A model generated the notes under the pieces. The model had not been told where the DNA came from, made no database searches, and saw only the letters and a program-made list of their open reading frames with translations. From the NCBI RefSeq assembly GCF_004342905.1, contig NZ_SMAN01000011.1:1-64000 (forward strand): a stretch of DNA of 64,000 nucleotides. Direction: 5' to 3'. The position numbers were made by a program, and so were the translations under genes. Below, in pieces: positions 53,741-64,000 of the stretch. The DNA is from Melghiribacillus thermohalophilus. GTDB lineage: Bacteria > Bacillota > Bacilli > Bacillales > Alkalibacillaceae. How positions within the stretch are numbered: position 1 is the stretch's first letter; each line of letters starts with the position of its first letter.

Positions 53741-54226
53741 ATGAAACCATTGGTCGGTGTGATTATGGGAAGTACTTCCGACTGGGATACGATGAAACAT
53801 ACATGTGACATCCTTGAAGAATTAAATATTCCGTATGAAAAGAAAGTCGTTTCCGCTCACCGTACGCCGGATTATATGTTTGCATATGCGGAGAAGGCCA
53901 AAGAGCGGGGACTGAAAGTCATTGTAGCGGGAGCAGGCGGTGCTGCCCATTTGCCTGGCATGGTTGCCGCTAAAACGACCCTGCCGGTCATCGGAGTGCC
54001 CGTGCAATCCCGTACCCTTAATGGACTGGATTCCCTGCTTTCCATCGTTCAAATGCCAGGGGGAGTACCTGTGGCCACCGTTGCGATTGGTCGGGCAGGT
54101 GCTGTGAATGCTGGACTTCTGGCAGCAGAAATCCTCGGTGCATTTGATGATGTTATTCAGGACCGTTTGGAAAAACGTCGGGAAGAACTTCGCAAAAAAG
54201 TAGAAGCGAGCAGCGAGGAGTTGTAA
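53741..54226 (+). CDS. purE: N5-carboxyaminoimidazole ribonucleotide mutase PurE
   Basis: PurE (161 residues, class I) moves the carboxylate from N5-CAIR to C4, giving CAIR in purine synthesis. The family signature [13 protein letters not shown] and the active-site loop [12 protein letters not shown] are present. AAAGGAGTG precedes ATG 53741. First gene of the pur operon behind the riboswitch; purK follows after one base. Confidence 0.97.
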   Translation: MKPLVGVIMGSTSDWDTMKHTCDILEELNIPYEKKVVSAHRTPDYMFAYAEKAKERGLKVIVAGAGGAAHLPGMVAAKTTLPVIGVPVQSRTLNGLDSLLSIVQMPGGVPVATVAIGRAGAVNAGLLAAEILGAFDDVIQDRLEKRREELRKKVEASSEEL

Positions 54227-54227
54227 T

Positions 54228-55349
54228 ATGACGAAAAAAATCTTACCAGGACAAACGATTGGAATTTTAGGCGGAGGGCAGCTGGGCCGGATGATGGCCA
54301 TTGCTGCAAAGGAAATGGGCTTCCGGATTGCGGTGATGGAGCCGAAACAGGACTCTCCGACGGCTCAGGTGGCAGATATTGAAATTGTGGCACCCTATGA
54401 TGATCTGGATGGAGCAAAGAAGCTGGCCCAATATAGCGATGTCATCACCTATGAATTTGAAAATGTAGACTATGAAGTACTGAACTGGCTGGAGGAACAT
54501 GGGTATCTGCCCCAGGGAAGTGAATTCATTCGTATTACCCAGGATCGGGCCCATGAAAAGGCAGCCATTCAAAAAAGCGGAGGCCAGGTAGCCCCCTATC
54601 GCCTTGTTTCTACAGGCGAAGAGCTGGATCAGGCTGTAGCGGAAATCGGTATTCCATGTGTGTTAAAAACCCGCCGCGGCGGCTATGACGGCAAGGGTCA
54701 GGTCATGATTAGAAACAAGGAAGATGTCCAGAAGGCTAAAACTCTGTTGGATCAGGGTTTATGCATAGTAGAGCAGTTTGTGGATTTTGATAAAGAAATT
54801 TCTGTTATTGTATCAAGAGGTGTCAACGGAGAAACCAATACGTTTCCAGTTGCTGAAAACATCCATGTCGATCATATTTTGCATGAATCCATTGTTCCGG
54901 CAAGGATCTCAAAAGAGTCAGCCCATCAGGCTGAAAAAACAGCGCTTGATCTGGCCCAATCCATCGGCATGGTCGGCACGCTCGCAGTGGAGATGTTTTT
55001 GACAAAGGATGGGGAAATATTTATCAATGAACTGGCCCCAAGACCCCATAATTCAGGGCACTATACCATTGATGCGTGTGAAACATCCCAGTTTCAGCAG
55101 CATATACGAGCCATCTGCGGCTGGCCCCTCGGAAAGACAGATCTGTTAAAACCGGTCGTTATGGTCAACATTTTAGGGAAACATTTAGATGAAGCGATTG
55201 AAAAAATAGACGAATATCAGGACAGCAAACTTCATCTTTACGGTAAAGATGAAGCCAAAGAAAAGCGGAAAATGGGGCACCTCAATGTTCTGGCAGACTG
55301 TACAGAAGAGGCTCTGGAAAAAATCGACAAACTCGGAATCTGGCAATAA
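54228..55349 (+). CDS. purK: N5-carboxyaminoimidazole ribonucleotide synthase PurK
   Basis: PurK (373 residues) is an ATP-grasp enzyme making N5-CAIR from AIR, ATP and bicarbonate. The N-terminal GILGGGQLGRMMA binds AIR; the ATP-grasp core includes LKTRRGGYDGKGQ and FINELAPRPHNSGH. ATG 54228 lies one base after purE. Present with class I PurE, as required for the two-step route. Confidence 0.97.
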   Translation: MTKKILPGQTIGILGGGQLGRMMAIAAKEMGFRIAVMEPKQDSPTAQVADIEIVAPYDDLDGAKKLAQYSDVITYEFENVDYEVLNWLEEHGYLPQGSEFIRITQDRAHEKAAIQKSGGQVAPYRLVSTGEELDQAVAEIGIPCVLKTRRGGYDGKGQVMIRNKEDVQKAKTLLDQGLCIVEQFVDFDKEISVIVSRGVNGETNTFPVAENIHVDHILHESIVPARISKESAHQAEKTALDLAQSIGMVGTLAVEMFLTKDGEIFINELAPRPHNSGHYTIDACETSQFQQHIRAICGWPLGKTDLLKPVVMVNILGKHLDEAIEKIDEYQDSKLHLYGKDEAKEKRKMGHLNVLADCTEEALEKIDKLGIWQ

Positions 55350-55376
55350 AACGAAGAACGGTTAGGAGGAAGAATG

Positions 55377-56669
55377 ATGATCGAACGTTATACCCGACCA
55401 GAAATGAAAGAAATCTGGACAGAAGAAAACAAATTTAAGGCATGGCTGGAGGTGGAAATTCTCGCCTGTGAGGCATGGGCTGAGCTGGGAGAGATTCCAA
55501 AAGAGGATGTAGCCGAAATCCGGGAGAACGCATCCTTTGATGTCAACCGCATCCATGAAATTGAACAGGAGACCCGTCACGATGTGGTGGCCTTTACCCG
55601 CGCGGTCTCTGAAACCCTCGGGGAAGAGCGGAAATGGGTTCACTATGGACTGACGTCAACCGATGTGGTGGACACCGCCCTTTCCTATCTCATTAAACAG
55701 GCCAATGATGTGATCCGCAAAGATCTGGAAAACTTTGTTGAGATTTTAAAAGAAAAAGCACTGGAACATAAATATACCGTGATGATGGGCCGTACCCATG
55801 GGGTCCATGCGGAGCCGACCACCTTTGGTTTGAAGTTATTACTCTGGTATTCCGAAATGAAACGGAATTTAGAACGTTTCAACCGGGCAGCGGAAGAAAT
55901 AGAAGTAGGGAAAATTTCTGGAGCAGTCGGTACGTATGCGAACATTGATCCATTTGTGGAGGAGTATGTGTGCCAAAAACTTGGCCTGAAGCCGGCACTA
56001 ATTTCAACCCAGACCCTGCAGCGGGACCGTCATGCGAACTACATGTCGACCCTGGCCCTGATTGCCACGTCCATTGAAAAGTTTGCGGTGGAAATTCGCG
56101 GTCTTCAGAAGTCTGAAACACGGGAAGTAGAAGAATTTTTCGCGAAAGGTCAAAAGGGTTCATCCGCCATGCCTCATAAACGGAATCCGATAGGTTCTGA
56201 AAACATGACTGGAATGGCCCGGGTCGTGAGAGGCCATATGCTGACAGCCTATGAAAATGTACCTCTCTGGCACGAAAGGGATATTTCCCACTCATCAGCT
56301 GAGCGGATCATTATTCCGGATGCCACCACGGCACTCAATTATATGCTCAACCGCTTTGGCAATATCGTGAAAAACTTAACGGTATTCCCGGAAAATATGA
56401 AACGCAACATGGAACGCACCTTTGGCTTAATCTATTCTCAGCGGGTGCTCCTTGCTTTAATCGATAAAGGCCTGACCCGTGAAGAGGCCTATGACACAGT
56501 ACAGCCTTTAGCGATGAAAGCCTGGGAAACGCAGGTGTCATTTAAAGAACTGGTTGAAAAGGAAGAAAAGATTACATCCCACCTTTCACAGGAAGAAATC
56601 GATGACTGCTTTAACTATGAGTACCACCTGAAACATGTCGACCGTATTTTTGCGCGTTTTGGTTTATAA
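55377..56669 (+). CDS. purB: Adenylosuccinate lyase
   Basis: PurB (430 residues) cleaves SAICAR and adenylosuccinate, two steps of purine synthesis. The fumarase-superfamily signature [14 protein letters not shown], the [14 protein letters not shown] segment and the SHSSAERII loop with the catalytic serine-histidine are present. I chose ATG 55377 ([10 protein letters not shown]), 7 nt after AGGAGG (55364-55369), over the tandem ATG 55374. Confidence 0.98.
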   Translation: MIERYTRPEMKEIWTEENKFKAWLEVEILACEAWAELGEIPKEDVAEIRENASFDVNRIHEIEQETRHDVVAFTRAVSETLGEERKWVHYGLTSTDVVDTALSYLIKQANDVIRKDLENFVEILKEKALEHKYTVMMGRTHGVHAEPTTFGLKLLLWYSEMKRNLERFNRAAEEIEVGKISGAVGTYANIDPFVEEYVCQKLGLKPALISTQTLQRDRHANYMSTLALIATSIEKFAVEIRGLQKSETREVEEFFAKGQKGSSAMPHKRNPIGSENMTGMARVVRGHMLTAYENVPLWHERDISHSSAERIIIPDATTALNYMLNRFGNIVKNLTVFPENMKRNMERTFGLIYSQRVLLALIDKGLTREEAYDTVQPLAMKAWETQVSFKELVEKEEKITSHLSQEEIDDCFNYEYHLKHVDRIFARFGL

Positions 56670-56698
56670 AATTTCCACTGGATTTAGGGGAGGCGCCT

Positions 56699-57421
56699 AT
56701 GAAAAAGGGAAACCTGCTGTATGAAGGAAAGGCAAAACGGATCTATGAGACAGATGAGCCGAACGTGATCTGGATTGAGTATAAAGATGATACCACCGCG
56801 TTTAACGGCGAAAAAAAAGAGGTCATCAAAGGGAAATCCCGACTGAACAATGAGATTTCCTCCCTGCTGTTTGCCAAAATGCAGGAGGCCGGGATTCAAA
56901 ACCACTTCATTCAAAAACGTTCAGAAACGGAACAGCTTGTGAAAAAGACAGACATCATTCCTTTAGAAGTGGTGGTCCGCAATATTGCAGCGGGGAGTCT
57001 GGCCAAACGTCTGGGGATGGAAGAAGGCATTCCACTTAAGAAAACGATTGTGGAATATTACTACAAAAACGATGATCTTGGCGATCCCCTGATCAACCAG
57101 GATCATATTGAACTGCTGGAGCTGGCCCGCCCGGAACAGCTGGAAGAAATTCGGGAAACAGCTCTTAAAGTCAACGGGATTCTCACCGGTCATTTTGATC
57201 AGTGCAGCGTGCGCTTAGTCGATTTTAAATTGGAATTCGGGCTCGACGAACACGGGGCGATTCTCCTGGCTGATGAGATCTCTCCGGATACATGCCGCCT
57301 GTGGGATAAAGAAACCAATCAAAAGTTCGATAAAGATGTGTTCAGAAGAAATCTTGGCAGCCTGACCGAGGCTTATGAGGAAATATTGAGACGCTTAAAG
57401 GGGGAAACCAACCATGTATAA
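56699..57421 (+). CDS. purC: SAICAR synthetase PurC
   Basis: PurC (240 residues) joins aspartate to CAIR with ATP. LLYEGKAKRIYETDEPN at the start, VVVRNIAAGSLAKRLG in the middle, and DEISPDTCRLWD near residue 193 are diagnostic. AGGGGAGG precedes ATG 56699. It overlaps purS by 8 bp. Confidence 0.98.
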   Translation: MKKGNLLYEGKAKRIYETDEPNVIWIEYKDDTTAFNGEKKEVIKGKSRLNNEISSLLFAKMQEAGIQNHFIQKRSETEQLVKKTDIIPLEVVVRNIAAGSLAKRLGMEEGIPLKKTIVEYYYKNDDLGDPLINQDHIELLELARPEQLEEIRETALKVNGILTGHFDQCSVRLVDFKLEFGLDEHGAILLADEISPDTCRLWDKETNQKFDKDVFRRNLGSLTEAYEEILRRLKGETNHV

Positions 57422-57665
57422 AGTGAAAGTATACGTAACATTGAAGGCAGGCGTGCTGGATCCGCAGGGAAAAGCGGTGAAAGGTGCTCTTCACAGCATG
57501 GACTACAAAGAAGTTCAGGATGTCACCATCGGTAAATATATGGAATTGATGATGGAAAAAACAGAAAATATGGAAGAAAAAGTGGAGGAAATGTGCCACC
57601 GCCTGCTGGCAAACCCGGTCATCGAAGACTACCGTTATGAGATTGAGGAGGTTGTCCCCCAGTGA
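57414..57665 (+). CDS. purS: FGAM synthase subunit PurS
   Basis: PurS (83 residues) bridges PurQ and PurL in the three-part phosphoribosylformylglycinamidine synthase of Gram-positive bacteria. [20 protein letters not shown] is its normal start. It lies between purC and purQ, overlapping both. Confidence 0.97.
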   Translation: MYKVKVYVTLKAGVLDPQGKAVKGALHSMDYKEVQDVTIGKYMELMMEKTENMEEKVEEMCHRLLANPVIEDYRYEIEEVVPQ

Positions 57666-58348
57666 AATACGCCGTGATTGTTTTTCCAGGATCGAACTGT
57701 GATGTGGATATGTATCACGCCATCAAAGATGCGTTAGGCGAAGAGGTGGAGTATGTCTCTCATACGGAAAAGGATCTTTCCGAATATGATGCCATTCTTC
57801 TTCCAGGGGGGTTTTCATACGGTGACTATCTCCGCTCTGGTGCTATTGCACGTTTTGCCAATGCCATGTCCGGTGTAATGAAAGCGGCGGAAGAAGGAAA
57901 ACCGGTGCTCGGCGTCTGTAACGGTTTTCAGGTGCTTCTGGAATCCGGCCTTTTGCCAGGAGCGATGAAACGAAACCGGGATCTTAAGTTTATTTGTCGT
58001 CCAGTCAATTTAAAAGTAGAAAATCACGAAACGATGTTTACGAGTGAATATGAAAAAGGGGAAGTCATCACGATTCCAATTGCTCACGGGGAAGGTAACT
58101 ATGAGTGTAATGATAAGACCCTGAAAGAGCTTGAAGAAAATAACCAGATTGTGTTCCGCTATCACGGGGAGAATCCGAACGGCTCCAGAGGAGATGTTGC
58201 TGGCATCATCAATGAGAGAGGGAACGTGCTTGGCATGATGCCTCACCCGGAGCGGGCGGTTGATGAAATCCTGGGCCATACAGATGGCTTAAAACTGTTT
58301 CAGTCCATACTGAAAAATTGGAGGGAATCACATGTCTGCACGTCTTGA
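57662..58348 (+). CDS. purQ: FGAM synthase glutaminase subunit PurQ
   Basis: PurQ (228 residues) is a class I glutamine amidotransferase that supplies ammonia to PurL. The nucleophile is Cys86 in GVCNGFQ; the catalytic His and Glu lie in [11 protein letters not shown] near the C-terminus. The start is GTG 57662, overlapping purS by 4 bp (GTGA). It overlaps purL by 17 bp. Confidence 0.98.
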   Translation: MKYAVIVFPGSNCDVDMYHAIKDALGEEVEYVSHTEKDLSEYDAILLPGGFSYGDYLRSGAIARFANAMSGVMKAAEEGKPVLGVCNGFQVLLESGLLPGAMKRNRDLKFICRPVNLKVENHETMFTSEYEKGEVITIPIAHGEGNYECNDKTLKELEENNQIVFRYHGENPNGSRGDVAGIINERGNVLGMMPHPERAVDEILGHTDGLKLFQSILKNWRESHVCTS

Positions 58349-60563
58349 ACCCACTGCTGAACAAATCAAAGAGAAAAAGATCTACCGTGAAATGGGACTC
58401 CGGGACGATGAATATGAACGGGCTGTAGACATGCTGGGACGCCTTCCGAACTATACAGAAACCGGGCTGTTTTCGGTGATGTGGTCCGAGCACTGCAGTT
58501 ATAAAACGTCTAAACCCGTTTTGAAAAAGTTCCCTACAGAAGGAAAGCACGTGCTGCAGGGTCCCGGTGAAGGTGCCGGAATCGTGGATATTGGTGACGG
58601 ACAGGCCGTTGTATTTAAAATTGAAAGCCATAACCACCCTTCTGCCATTGAACCATATCAAGGAGCTGCCACGGGTGTAGGAGGGATCATCCGGGATGTC
58701 TTTTCCATGGGTGCCCGTCCCATTGCCCTGTTGAATTCCCTTCGTTTTGGCGAACTGGATAACCCCAGGGTGAAATATTTATTTGAAGAAGTGGTAGCGG
58801 GAATTGCCGGTTATGGAAACTGTATTGGGATTCCAACTGTAGGCGGCGAAGTTCAATTTGATGACTCCTATAAAGGAAATCCCCTCGTCAATGTCATGTG
58901 CGTGGGAATCATTGACCATGAAGACATTCAAAAGGGTCAGGCTAAGGGGATCGGCAATACGGTCATGTATGTAGGAGCAGCGACCGGCCGGGATGGCATT
59001 CATGGGGCCACCTTTGCTTCTGAGGAACTGACCGATGAATCGGAAGAAGATCGCCCGGCGGTACAGGTGGGCGATCCATTTATGGAAAAGCTCCTCCTCG
59101 AAGCCTGTCTGGAACTGGTGAAATCCGATGCCCTTGTAGGAATTCAGGATATGGGGGCAGCCGGACTGACCTCTTCATCCAGTGAAATGGCCAGCAAAGC
59201 GGGTACAGGAATTGAGATGAACCTGGATGACGTCCCGCAGCGTGAACCAAACATGACGCCATATGAAATGATGCTTTCTGAATCACAGGAACGGATGCTG
59301 ATTGTTGTGAAAGAAGGCAGGGAGCAGGAAATCATCGATCTCTTTGAACGCTATGGACTGGAAGCAAAAGCCATCGGCAAAGTGACCGATGACAGGCGTC
59401 TTCGTTTGTACCATAAAGGGGAAGTAGTTGCCGATGTGCCGGTCGATGCACTGGCAGAAGATGTACCGGTTCGAAACATGCCATCGACAGAACCTTTATA
59501 TTTTAAAGACATGCAAGCGATGGATTTACAGGTTCCGGAAGTAAAAGACTATCAGGAAACCCTGGTTCAATTGCTGAAACAGCCAACCATTGCCAGCAAA
59601 AAATGGGTGTATGATCAGTATGACTACATGGTACGGACCAACACGGTAGTTCCTCCAGGATCAGATGCAGCGGTGCTTCGCATTCGGGGGACAGAAAAGG
59701 CCCTGGCGATGACAACCGACTGTAACTCCAGATATTTATATTTAGATCCGGAAACCGGCGGGAAAATTGCGGTTGCTGAAGCGGCCCGGAACATTGTGGC
59801 TTCTGGAGGGGAACCATTGGCCATCACCGACTGCCTGAACTTCGGAAACCCGGAAAAGCCAGAAATTTTCTGGCAGCTTGAAAAGGCAACGTCCGGAATG
59901 AGTGAAGCATGCAGAGAACTTGAAACGCCGGTGATCAGCGGAAATGTTTCCTTATATAACGAAACGAATGGCACCGCCGTATTTCCGACTCCTGTAGTCG
60001 GTATGGTTGGGCTGATCCATCATGTGGACCATATTACCACCCAGTATTTCAAACAAAAGGGTGACCTGATTTATGTCATCGGGGAAACCTATCCGGAATT
60101 TGGCGGAAGTGAACTGCAAAAGTTAGTCGAAGGCAACTACTCAGGTAAGGCGCCGACTATAGACTTGAGTGTAGAAGGAAAACGGCAGAAGCAATTGCTA
60201 GAGGCTATTCAAAAGGGGTTTGTATCATCTGCTCATGATCTTGCAGAGGGTGGCCTTGCTGTAGGCCTTGCAGAGAGCCTGATGGATGAATCAGGGCTTG
60301 GAGCTGATGTAACCGTGGATGGCGAAGTGGTTACAGCCTTATTCAGTGAGACCCAGTCCCGTTTTCTTGTCTCTGTTCCGAAAAACCAACAAGAAGCTTT
60401 TGAACAGATGGTGGACGATGCCAAACGGATTGGAACGGTAACGGATGATTCCAGACTCGTGATTCACCATACAGACCAGGACATCCTCATTCAGGCAGAT
60501 GTAAAGGATTTAGCCGTGGCCTGGAAAGGAGCTATCCCATGTTTGCTGAAATCAAAGGCTTAA
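58332..60563 (+). CDS. purL: FGAM synthase subunit PurL
   Basis: PurL (743 residues) is the small-type synthase that converts FGAR to FGAM with ATP and ammonia from PurQ. Visible motifs are [13 protein letters not shown] (the active-site histidine region), [34 protein letters not shown] and [21 protein letters not shown] 58332 follows TTGGAGGG inside purQ. It overlaps purF by 25 bp. Confidence 0.98.
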   Translation: MSARLEPTAEQIKEKKIYREMGLRDDEYERAVDMLGRLPNYTETGLFSVMWSEHCSYKTSKPVLKKFPTEGKHVLQGPGEGAGIVDIGDGQAVVFKIESHNHPSAIEPYQGAATGVGGIIRDVFSMGARPIALLNSLRFGELDNPRVKYLFEEVVAGIAGYGNCIGIPTVGGEVQFDDSYKGNPLVNVMCVGIIDHEDIQKGQAKGIGNTVMYVGAATGRDGIHGATFASEELTDESEEDRPAVQVGDPFMEKLLLEACLELVKSDALVGIQDMGAAGLTSSSSEMASKAGTGIEMNLDDVPQREPNMTPYEMMLSESQERMLIVVKEGREQEIIDLFERYGLEAKAIGKVTDDRRLRLYHKGEVVADVPVDALAEDVPVRNMPSTEPLYFKDMQAMDLQVPEVKDYQETLVQLLKQPTIASKKWVYDQYDYMVRTNTVVPPGSDAAVLRIRGTEKALAMTTDCNSRYLYLDPETGGKIAVAEAARNIVASGGEPLAITDCLNFGNPEKPEIFWQLEKATSGMSEACRELETPVISGNVSLYNETNGTAVFPTPVVGMVGLIHHVDHITTQYFKQKGDLIYVIGETYPEFGGSELQKLVEGNYSGKAPTIDLSVEGKRQKQLLEAIQKGFVSSAHDLAEGGLAVGLAESLMDESGLGADVTVDGEVVTALFSETQSRFLVSVPKNQQEAFEQMVDDAKRIGTVTDDSRLVIHHTDQDILIQADVKDLAVAWKGAIPCLLKSKA

Positions 60564-61978
60564 ATGAAGAGTGCGGCATTTTTGGGGTGTTTGGACACCC
60601 GGATGCCGCCCAATTGACCTACTATGGACTGCACAGTCTGCAACATAGAGGTCAGGAGGGCACAGGCATTGTGGTGTCAGACGGAAAACAATTAAATATA
60701 CGCAAAGGTCTCGGACTGGTAACTGAGGTGTTTCAGGAAGAGGATCTTAGCCATCTAGAGGGGCATGTTGCTATTGGTCATGTGCGCTATTCTACCTCAG
60801 GCGGGGGCGGATATGAAAATGTACAGCCCCTTCTGTTCCGTTCCCAGAATGGTTCGATGGCGTTAGCCCATAACGGGAATCTGGTGAATGCCAATGCTCT
60901 AAAACATCAGCTGGAAGTGGGAGGGAGCATTTTCCAGACGACTTCCGATACGGAAGTGCTGGCCCACTTAATCAGGAGAAGCGGCTATATCACATTTGAG
61001 GAGAGGGTTAAAAACGCCCTTTCCATGCTGAAAGGCGCTTATGCATTTCTTGTGATGACGGAAGATCAATTAATGGCTGCCCTGGATCCTCTGGGGATGC
61101 GTCCGTTATCCCTCGGGAAAATGGACGGAGCATGGGTGATTGCTTCGGAAACCTGCGCGTTTGATGTGGTAGGAGCCGAATATATCCGGGAAATTGAACC
61201 AGGAGAACTTGTCATTATTGATCAGGACGGACTTCGTTCTCTACCGTTCAGCTCTCCGATGGATCGGGCGATTTGCACCATGGAATATGTTTATTTTGCC
61301 CGTCCGGACAGTAATGTAGACCAGATTAATATTCATGGAGCCCGAAAGCGCCTCGGCAAGCAGCTGGCTAAAGAAGCCTATGTCGATGCAGATGTCGTCA
61401 CAGGAGTTCCGGACTCCAGCATTTCAGCCGCCATCGGTTTTGCCGAAGAAGCGGGCATTCCCTATGAGCTTGGTCTCATCAAAAACCGTTATGTAGGCCG
61501 GACCTTTATCCAGCCTTCCCAGGAGATGCGGGAAAAAGGTGTGAAAATGAAGCTTTCACCGGTACGGGGCATTGTGGAAGGAAAACGGGTCGTGATGGTC
61601 GATGATTCCATTGTCAGAGGAACCACATCACGCCGGATTGTGCGTATGCTGAGGGAAGCGGGAGCAAAAGAAGTTCATGTCCGAATCAGTTCACCGCCGA
61701 TTACGAGCCCATGCTACTACGGGATTGATACGTCAACATCTGCAGAACTAATTGCAGCCAACCATTCCGTTGAGGAGATCAGAGAAATGATCGGGGCTGA
61801 TTCCCTTTCCTATTTATCCGTAGATGGCATGCTGGAGGCCATTGGTCGCCCGAATACAGCGAAGAATTGCGGACAATGCCTGGCCTGCTTTACAGGGAAT
61901 TACCCGACTGAGATTTACGATGATACTGTATTGCCCCATGAAAGAGTGGCCGTTACCCGGGGGCAAAGATCGAAATAA
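60539..61978 (+). CDS. purF: Amidophosphoribosyltransferase PurF
   Basis: PurF (479 residues) makes phosphoribosylamine from PRPP and glutamine, the first committed step. An 11-residue propeptide ([11 protein letters not shown]) precedes nucleophile Cys12, which must be exposed by cleavage. The PRPP motif [15 protein letters not shown] is intact. The C-terminal CGQCLACF segment, with further cysteines, fits the oxygen-sensitive 4Fe-4S cluster of the Bacillus enzyme. The start lies in purL behind AAAGGAG. Confidence 0.98.
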   Translation: MFAEIKGLNEECGIFGVFGHPDAAQLTYYGLHSLQHRGQEGTGIVVSDGKQLNIRKGLGLVTEVFQEEDLSHLEGHVAIGHVRYSTSGGGGYENVQPLLFRSQNGSMALAHNGNLVNANALKHQLEVGGSIFQTTSDTEVLAHLIRRSGYITFEERVKNALSMLKGAYAFLVMTEDQLMAALDPLGMRPLSLGKMDGAWVIASETCAFDVVGAEYIREIEPGELVIIDQDGLRSLPFSSPMDRAICTMEYVYFARPDSNVDQINIHGARKRLGKQLAKEAYVDADVVTGVPDSSISAAIGFAEEAGIPYELGLIKNRYVGRTFIQPSQEMREKGVKMKLSPVRGIVEGKRVVMVDDSIVRGTTSRRIVRMLREAGAKEVHVRISSPPITSPCYYGIDTSTSAELIAANHSVEEIREMIGADSLSYLSVDGMLEAIGRPNTAKNCGQCLACFTGNYPTEIYDDTVLPHERVAVTRGQRSK

Positions 61979-61992
61979 GGAGAGATTCAGTC

Positions 61993-63033
61993 ATGTCAAA
62001 AGCATATAAGCAAGCGGGGGTCGATCTCGAGGCCGGATATGAATCGGTCAAGCGAATCCGAAAACATGTTCAGAAAACCATCAGGCCGGAAGTGATCGGT
62101 TCAGTCGGCGGATTTGGCGGAATGTTTGATGTATCACAGCTTGGCATGAAGGAGCCGGTGCTTGTGTCCGGAACCGATGGGGTTGGAACGAAACTGATGC
62201 TGGCTTTTCAGATGGATCAACATGACACCATCGGCATGGATGCGGTCGCCATGTGTGTAAACGATATTGTGGTACAGGGCGCCCAGCCCCTCTTTTTCCT
62301 CGATTATATTGCATGCGGAAAATCCGAGCCCGAAAAAATTGAACAGATTGTCAAAGGCATTGCCGATGGATGCAAACAGGCCGGTTGCGCATTAGTAGGG
62401 GGAGAAACAGCTGAAATGCCGGGAATGTATGATGCGGATGAATATGATATTGCCGGGTTTGCGGTAGGTGCGGTTGAAAAGTCAGCCATCGTCACCGGCG
62501 AAAACATCGAGGAAGGGGACGTATTAATCGGTCTTGCCTCAAATGGCATTCACAGCAACGGGTATTCACTCGTAAGGAAGGTTTTGCTTCACGACAACAG
62601 GCTGGATCTGAACGAGCACTATGAAGAGTTCGGAAAGACACTGGGGGAAGAATTGCTTGTACCGACAAGAATTTATGCAGCTCCAATTATGGAAGTGCTA
62701 AAGCAATATGAGATTAAAGGAATGGCCCATATTACCGGCGGCGGATTTATTGAAAATATTCCGCGTATGCTTCCGGACGGACTGGGAGCAGAAATCGAAA
62801 AAGGTACCTGGACCATTCCAACGATTTTTCGTCTGATTCAGGAAAAAGGCAACTTGTCGGATGATGACATGTACCGCGTCTTTAACATGGGGATTGGCTT
62901 CGTACTGGCTGTCAATGAAAAAGAAGCGGATCATATTGTGAATGTGCTGAATGATACGGGAGAAACAGCACAGATCATTGGAAAAGTGACAGGAACATCC
63001 GGGGTTCAGTTTTTCGGAGGTCCATCATCATGA
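61993..63033 (+). CDS. purM: AIR synthetase PurM
   Basis: PurM (346 residues) closes the imidazole ring, turning FGAM into [35 protein letters not shown] and [13 protein letters not shown] are conserved. AAGGAGAG precedes ATG 61993. It overlaps purN by 4 bp. Confidence 0.98.
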   Translation: MSKAYKQAGVDLEAGYESVKRIRKHVQKTIRPEVIGSVGGFGGMFDVSQLGMKEPVLVSGTDGVGTKLMLAFQMDQHDTIGMDAVAMCVNDIVVQGAQPLFFLDYIACGKSEPEKIEQIVKGIADGCKQAGCALVGGETAEMPGMYDADEYDIAGFAVGAVEKSAIVTGENIEEGDVLIGLASNGIHSNGYSLVRKVLLHDNRLDLNEHYEEFGKTLGEELLVPTRIYAAPIMEVLKQYEIKGMAHITGGGFIENIPRMLPDGLGAEIEKGTWTIPTIFRLIQEKGNLSDDDMYRVFNMGIGFVLAVNEKEADHIVNVLNDTGETAQIIGKVTGTSGVQFFGGPSS

Positions 63034-63596
63034 AAAAAATAGCGGTTTTTGCATCTGGAAACGGGACAAATTTTCAGGCCCTTTTAGAGGCCTCCAGAAA
63101 GGATCAATCTAAATTTGAAGTGGCTCTGATGGTATGTGACAAGCCTGGAGCAAAGGTTATTGAACGGGCAGAAGACAGAGGAGTGCCGGTGTTTGTATTT
63201 AACCCAAAGGAATATGGCAGCAAAAATGCTTTTGAAAAAGAAATTTTAAAGAGACTGGAACAGGATCAAATCGAATTTATTGCCCTTGCCGGTTATATGC
63301 GCTTAATTGGCGAGACGTTGCTTCGGGCCTATGAAGGGCGGATCGTAAACATTCACCCTTCCCTGCTTCCGGCATTTCCGGGGAAAGATGCCATCGGCCA
63401 GGCTTTTGATAAGAGGGTCAAAATTACCGGGGTGACGATCCATTATGTGGATGAAGGGATGGATACCGGGCCTATTATTGATCAGGAAGCGGTACGGGTT
63501 GAGGAAACGGACACCAGGGATTCCCTGCAGAAAAAAATTCAACAGATTGAACACCGGCTGTATCCCCGGGTGTTAAATGAGATTCTTTCCGATTAA
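63030..63596 (+). CDS. purN: GAR transformylase PurN
   Basis: PurN (188 residues) formylates glycinamide ribonucleotide using 10-formyltetrahydrofolate. [14 protein letters not shown] binds phosphate, and the catalytic Asn-His-Asp set is in [16 protein letters not shown] and [12 protein letters not shown]-like [16 protein letters not shown] 63030 overlaps purM (ATGA). Confidence 0.98.
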   Translation: MKKIAVFASGNGTNFQALLEASRKDQSKFEVALMVCDKPGAKVIERAEDRGVPVFVFNPKEYGSKNAFEKEILKRLEQDQIEFIALAGYMRLIGETLLRAYEGRIVNIHPSLLPAFPGKDAIGQAFDKRVKITGVTIHYVDEGMDTGPIIDQEAVRVEETDTRDSLQKKIQQIEHRLYPRVLNEILSD

Positions 63597-63622
63597 TGAA
63601 TGACAAAAAGGAGCGGGTTTAC

Positions 63623-64000
63623 ATGGCAAACAAACGGGCCCTGATCAGTGTATCCAACAAACAGGGCATAGTGGAATTTGCAAAAGGACTGGAAGCCTTA
63701 GGAGTTGAAATGATATCAACCGGTGGAACAAAGCGCCTTCTAGAAGAGGAGGGAGTAGCCGTCAAAAACGTATCGGATGTGACGGGCTTTCCAGAAATCC
63801 TGGACGGCCGGGTGAAGACCCTTCATCCAGCCATACACGGTGGACTTCTGGCTGTGCGTGATTCAGCCAAACACCAGCAGCAGCTTGAGGAACAGCACAT
63901 TACCCCCATTGATTTAGTGGTTGTAAACTTATATCCATTCAAAGAAACGATTTCAAAACCGGATGTTTCCTTTGAAGACGCCATTGAAAACATCGATATT
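63623..64000 (+). CDS. purH: Bifunctional AICAR transformylase/IMP cyclohydrolase PurH (5-prime part)
   Basis: The first 126 codons of purH run to the window edge without a stop, so this is a truncation by the window, not a broken gene. [30 protein letters not shown] and [15 protein letters not shown] are the IMP cyclohydrolase (MGS-like) domain. AAAAGGAG precedes ATG 63623. In Bacillus purD follows purH; that would lie outside. Confidence 0.96.
   Translation, partial: MANKRALISVSNKQGIVEFAKGLEALGVEMISTGGTKRLLEEEGVAVKNVSDVTGFPEILDGRVKTLHPAIHGGLLAVRDSAKHQQQLEEQHITPIDLVVVNLYPFKETISKPDVSFEDAIENIDI

Overview
The window is a 64 kb piece of a low-to-mid GC Bacillota chromosome. Protein sequences and gene order point to Bacillaceae (order Bacillales): CtsR/McsA/McsB/ClpC, DisA, Mini-III, Rae1, SigH, PurS-type PurL and a Bacillus-like pur operon. 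Every gene I can support is on the + strand, as expected for a leading-strand segment near the replication origin. I could not identify genus or species. I see no insertion sequence, prophage, CRISPR array, tRNA or rRNA gene.

Layout. (1) 304-5820: an MgtC-family membrane protein, then the CtsR heat-shock operon ctsR-mcsA-mcsB-clpC with a CtsR operator and overlapping sigma-A/sigma-B-like promoter. (2) 6091-11179: radA, disA, a PIN-TRAM membrane protein, and a fused ispD-ispF gene. (3) 11247-16835: gltX, a cysteine T-box leader, cysE-cysS, mrnC, rlmB, rae1. (4) 16918-22013: sigH, rpmG, secE, nusG, rplK-rplA, the L10 leader with rplJ-rplL, and an RsmC-like methyltransferase. (5) 22461-34514: rpoB-rpoC, L7Ae-like gene, rpsL-rpsG-fusA-tuf (str operon). 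(6) 34894-49823: the S10-spc-alpha superoperon from rpsJ to rplQ, including secY, adk, map, infA, rpmJ, rpoA. (7) 50173-53418: ecfA1-ecfA2-ecfT and truA. (8) 53471-64000: a guanine-class purine riboswitch followed by purEKBCSQLFMN and a purH cut by the window end.

The genes work together as growth machinery: transcription (RNA polymerase, NusG, SigH), translation (ribosomal proteins, EF-G, EF-Tu, IF-1, aminoacyl-tRNA synthetases, rRNA maturation), protein export (SecE, SecY), protein quality control (ClpC with the McsB arginine kinase), isoprenoid and cysteine synthesis, vitamin uptake (ECF module) and de novo purine synthesis. Much of the regulation is visible as RNA: T-box, L10 leader, purine riboswitch, and several less familiar leaders upstream of rplK, rpoB, tuf and rpsJ.

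Most of the window is conserved housekeeping sequence. The points I consider most worth a second look are: the IspD-IspF fusion that keeps an internal ribosome binding site and GTG for IspF; a long, branched, terminator-ended leader before rpoB; a 15-bp perfect inverted repeat that brackets the promoter of the L7Ae-like gene; and the junction where the pur operon directly follows truA with rplM-rpsI absent. I found no clearly new multi-gene system.
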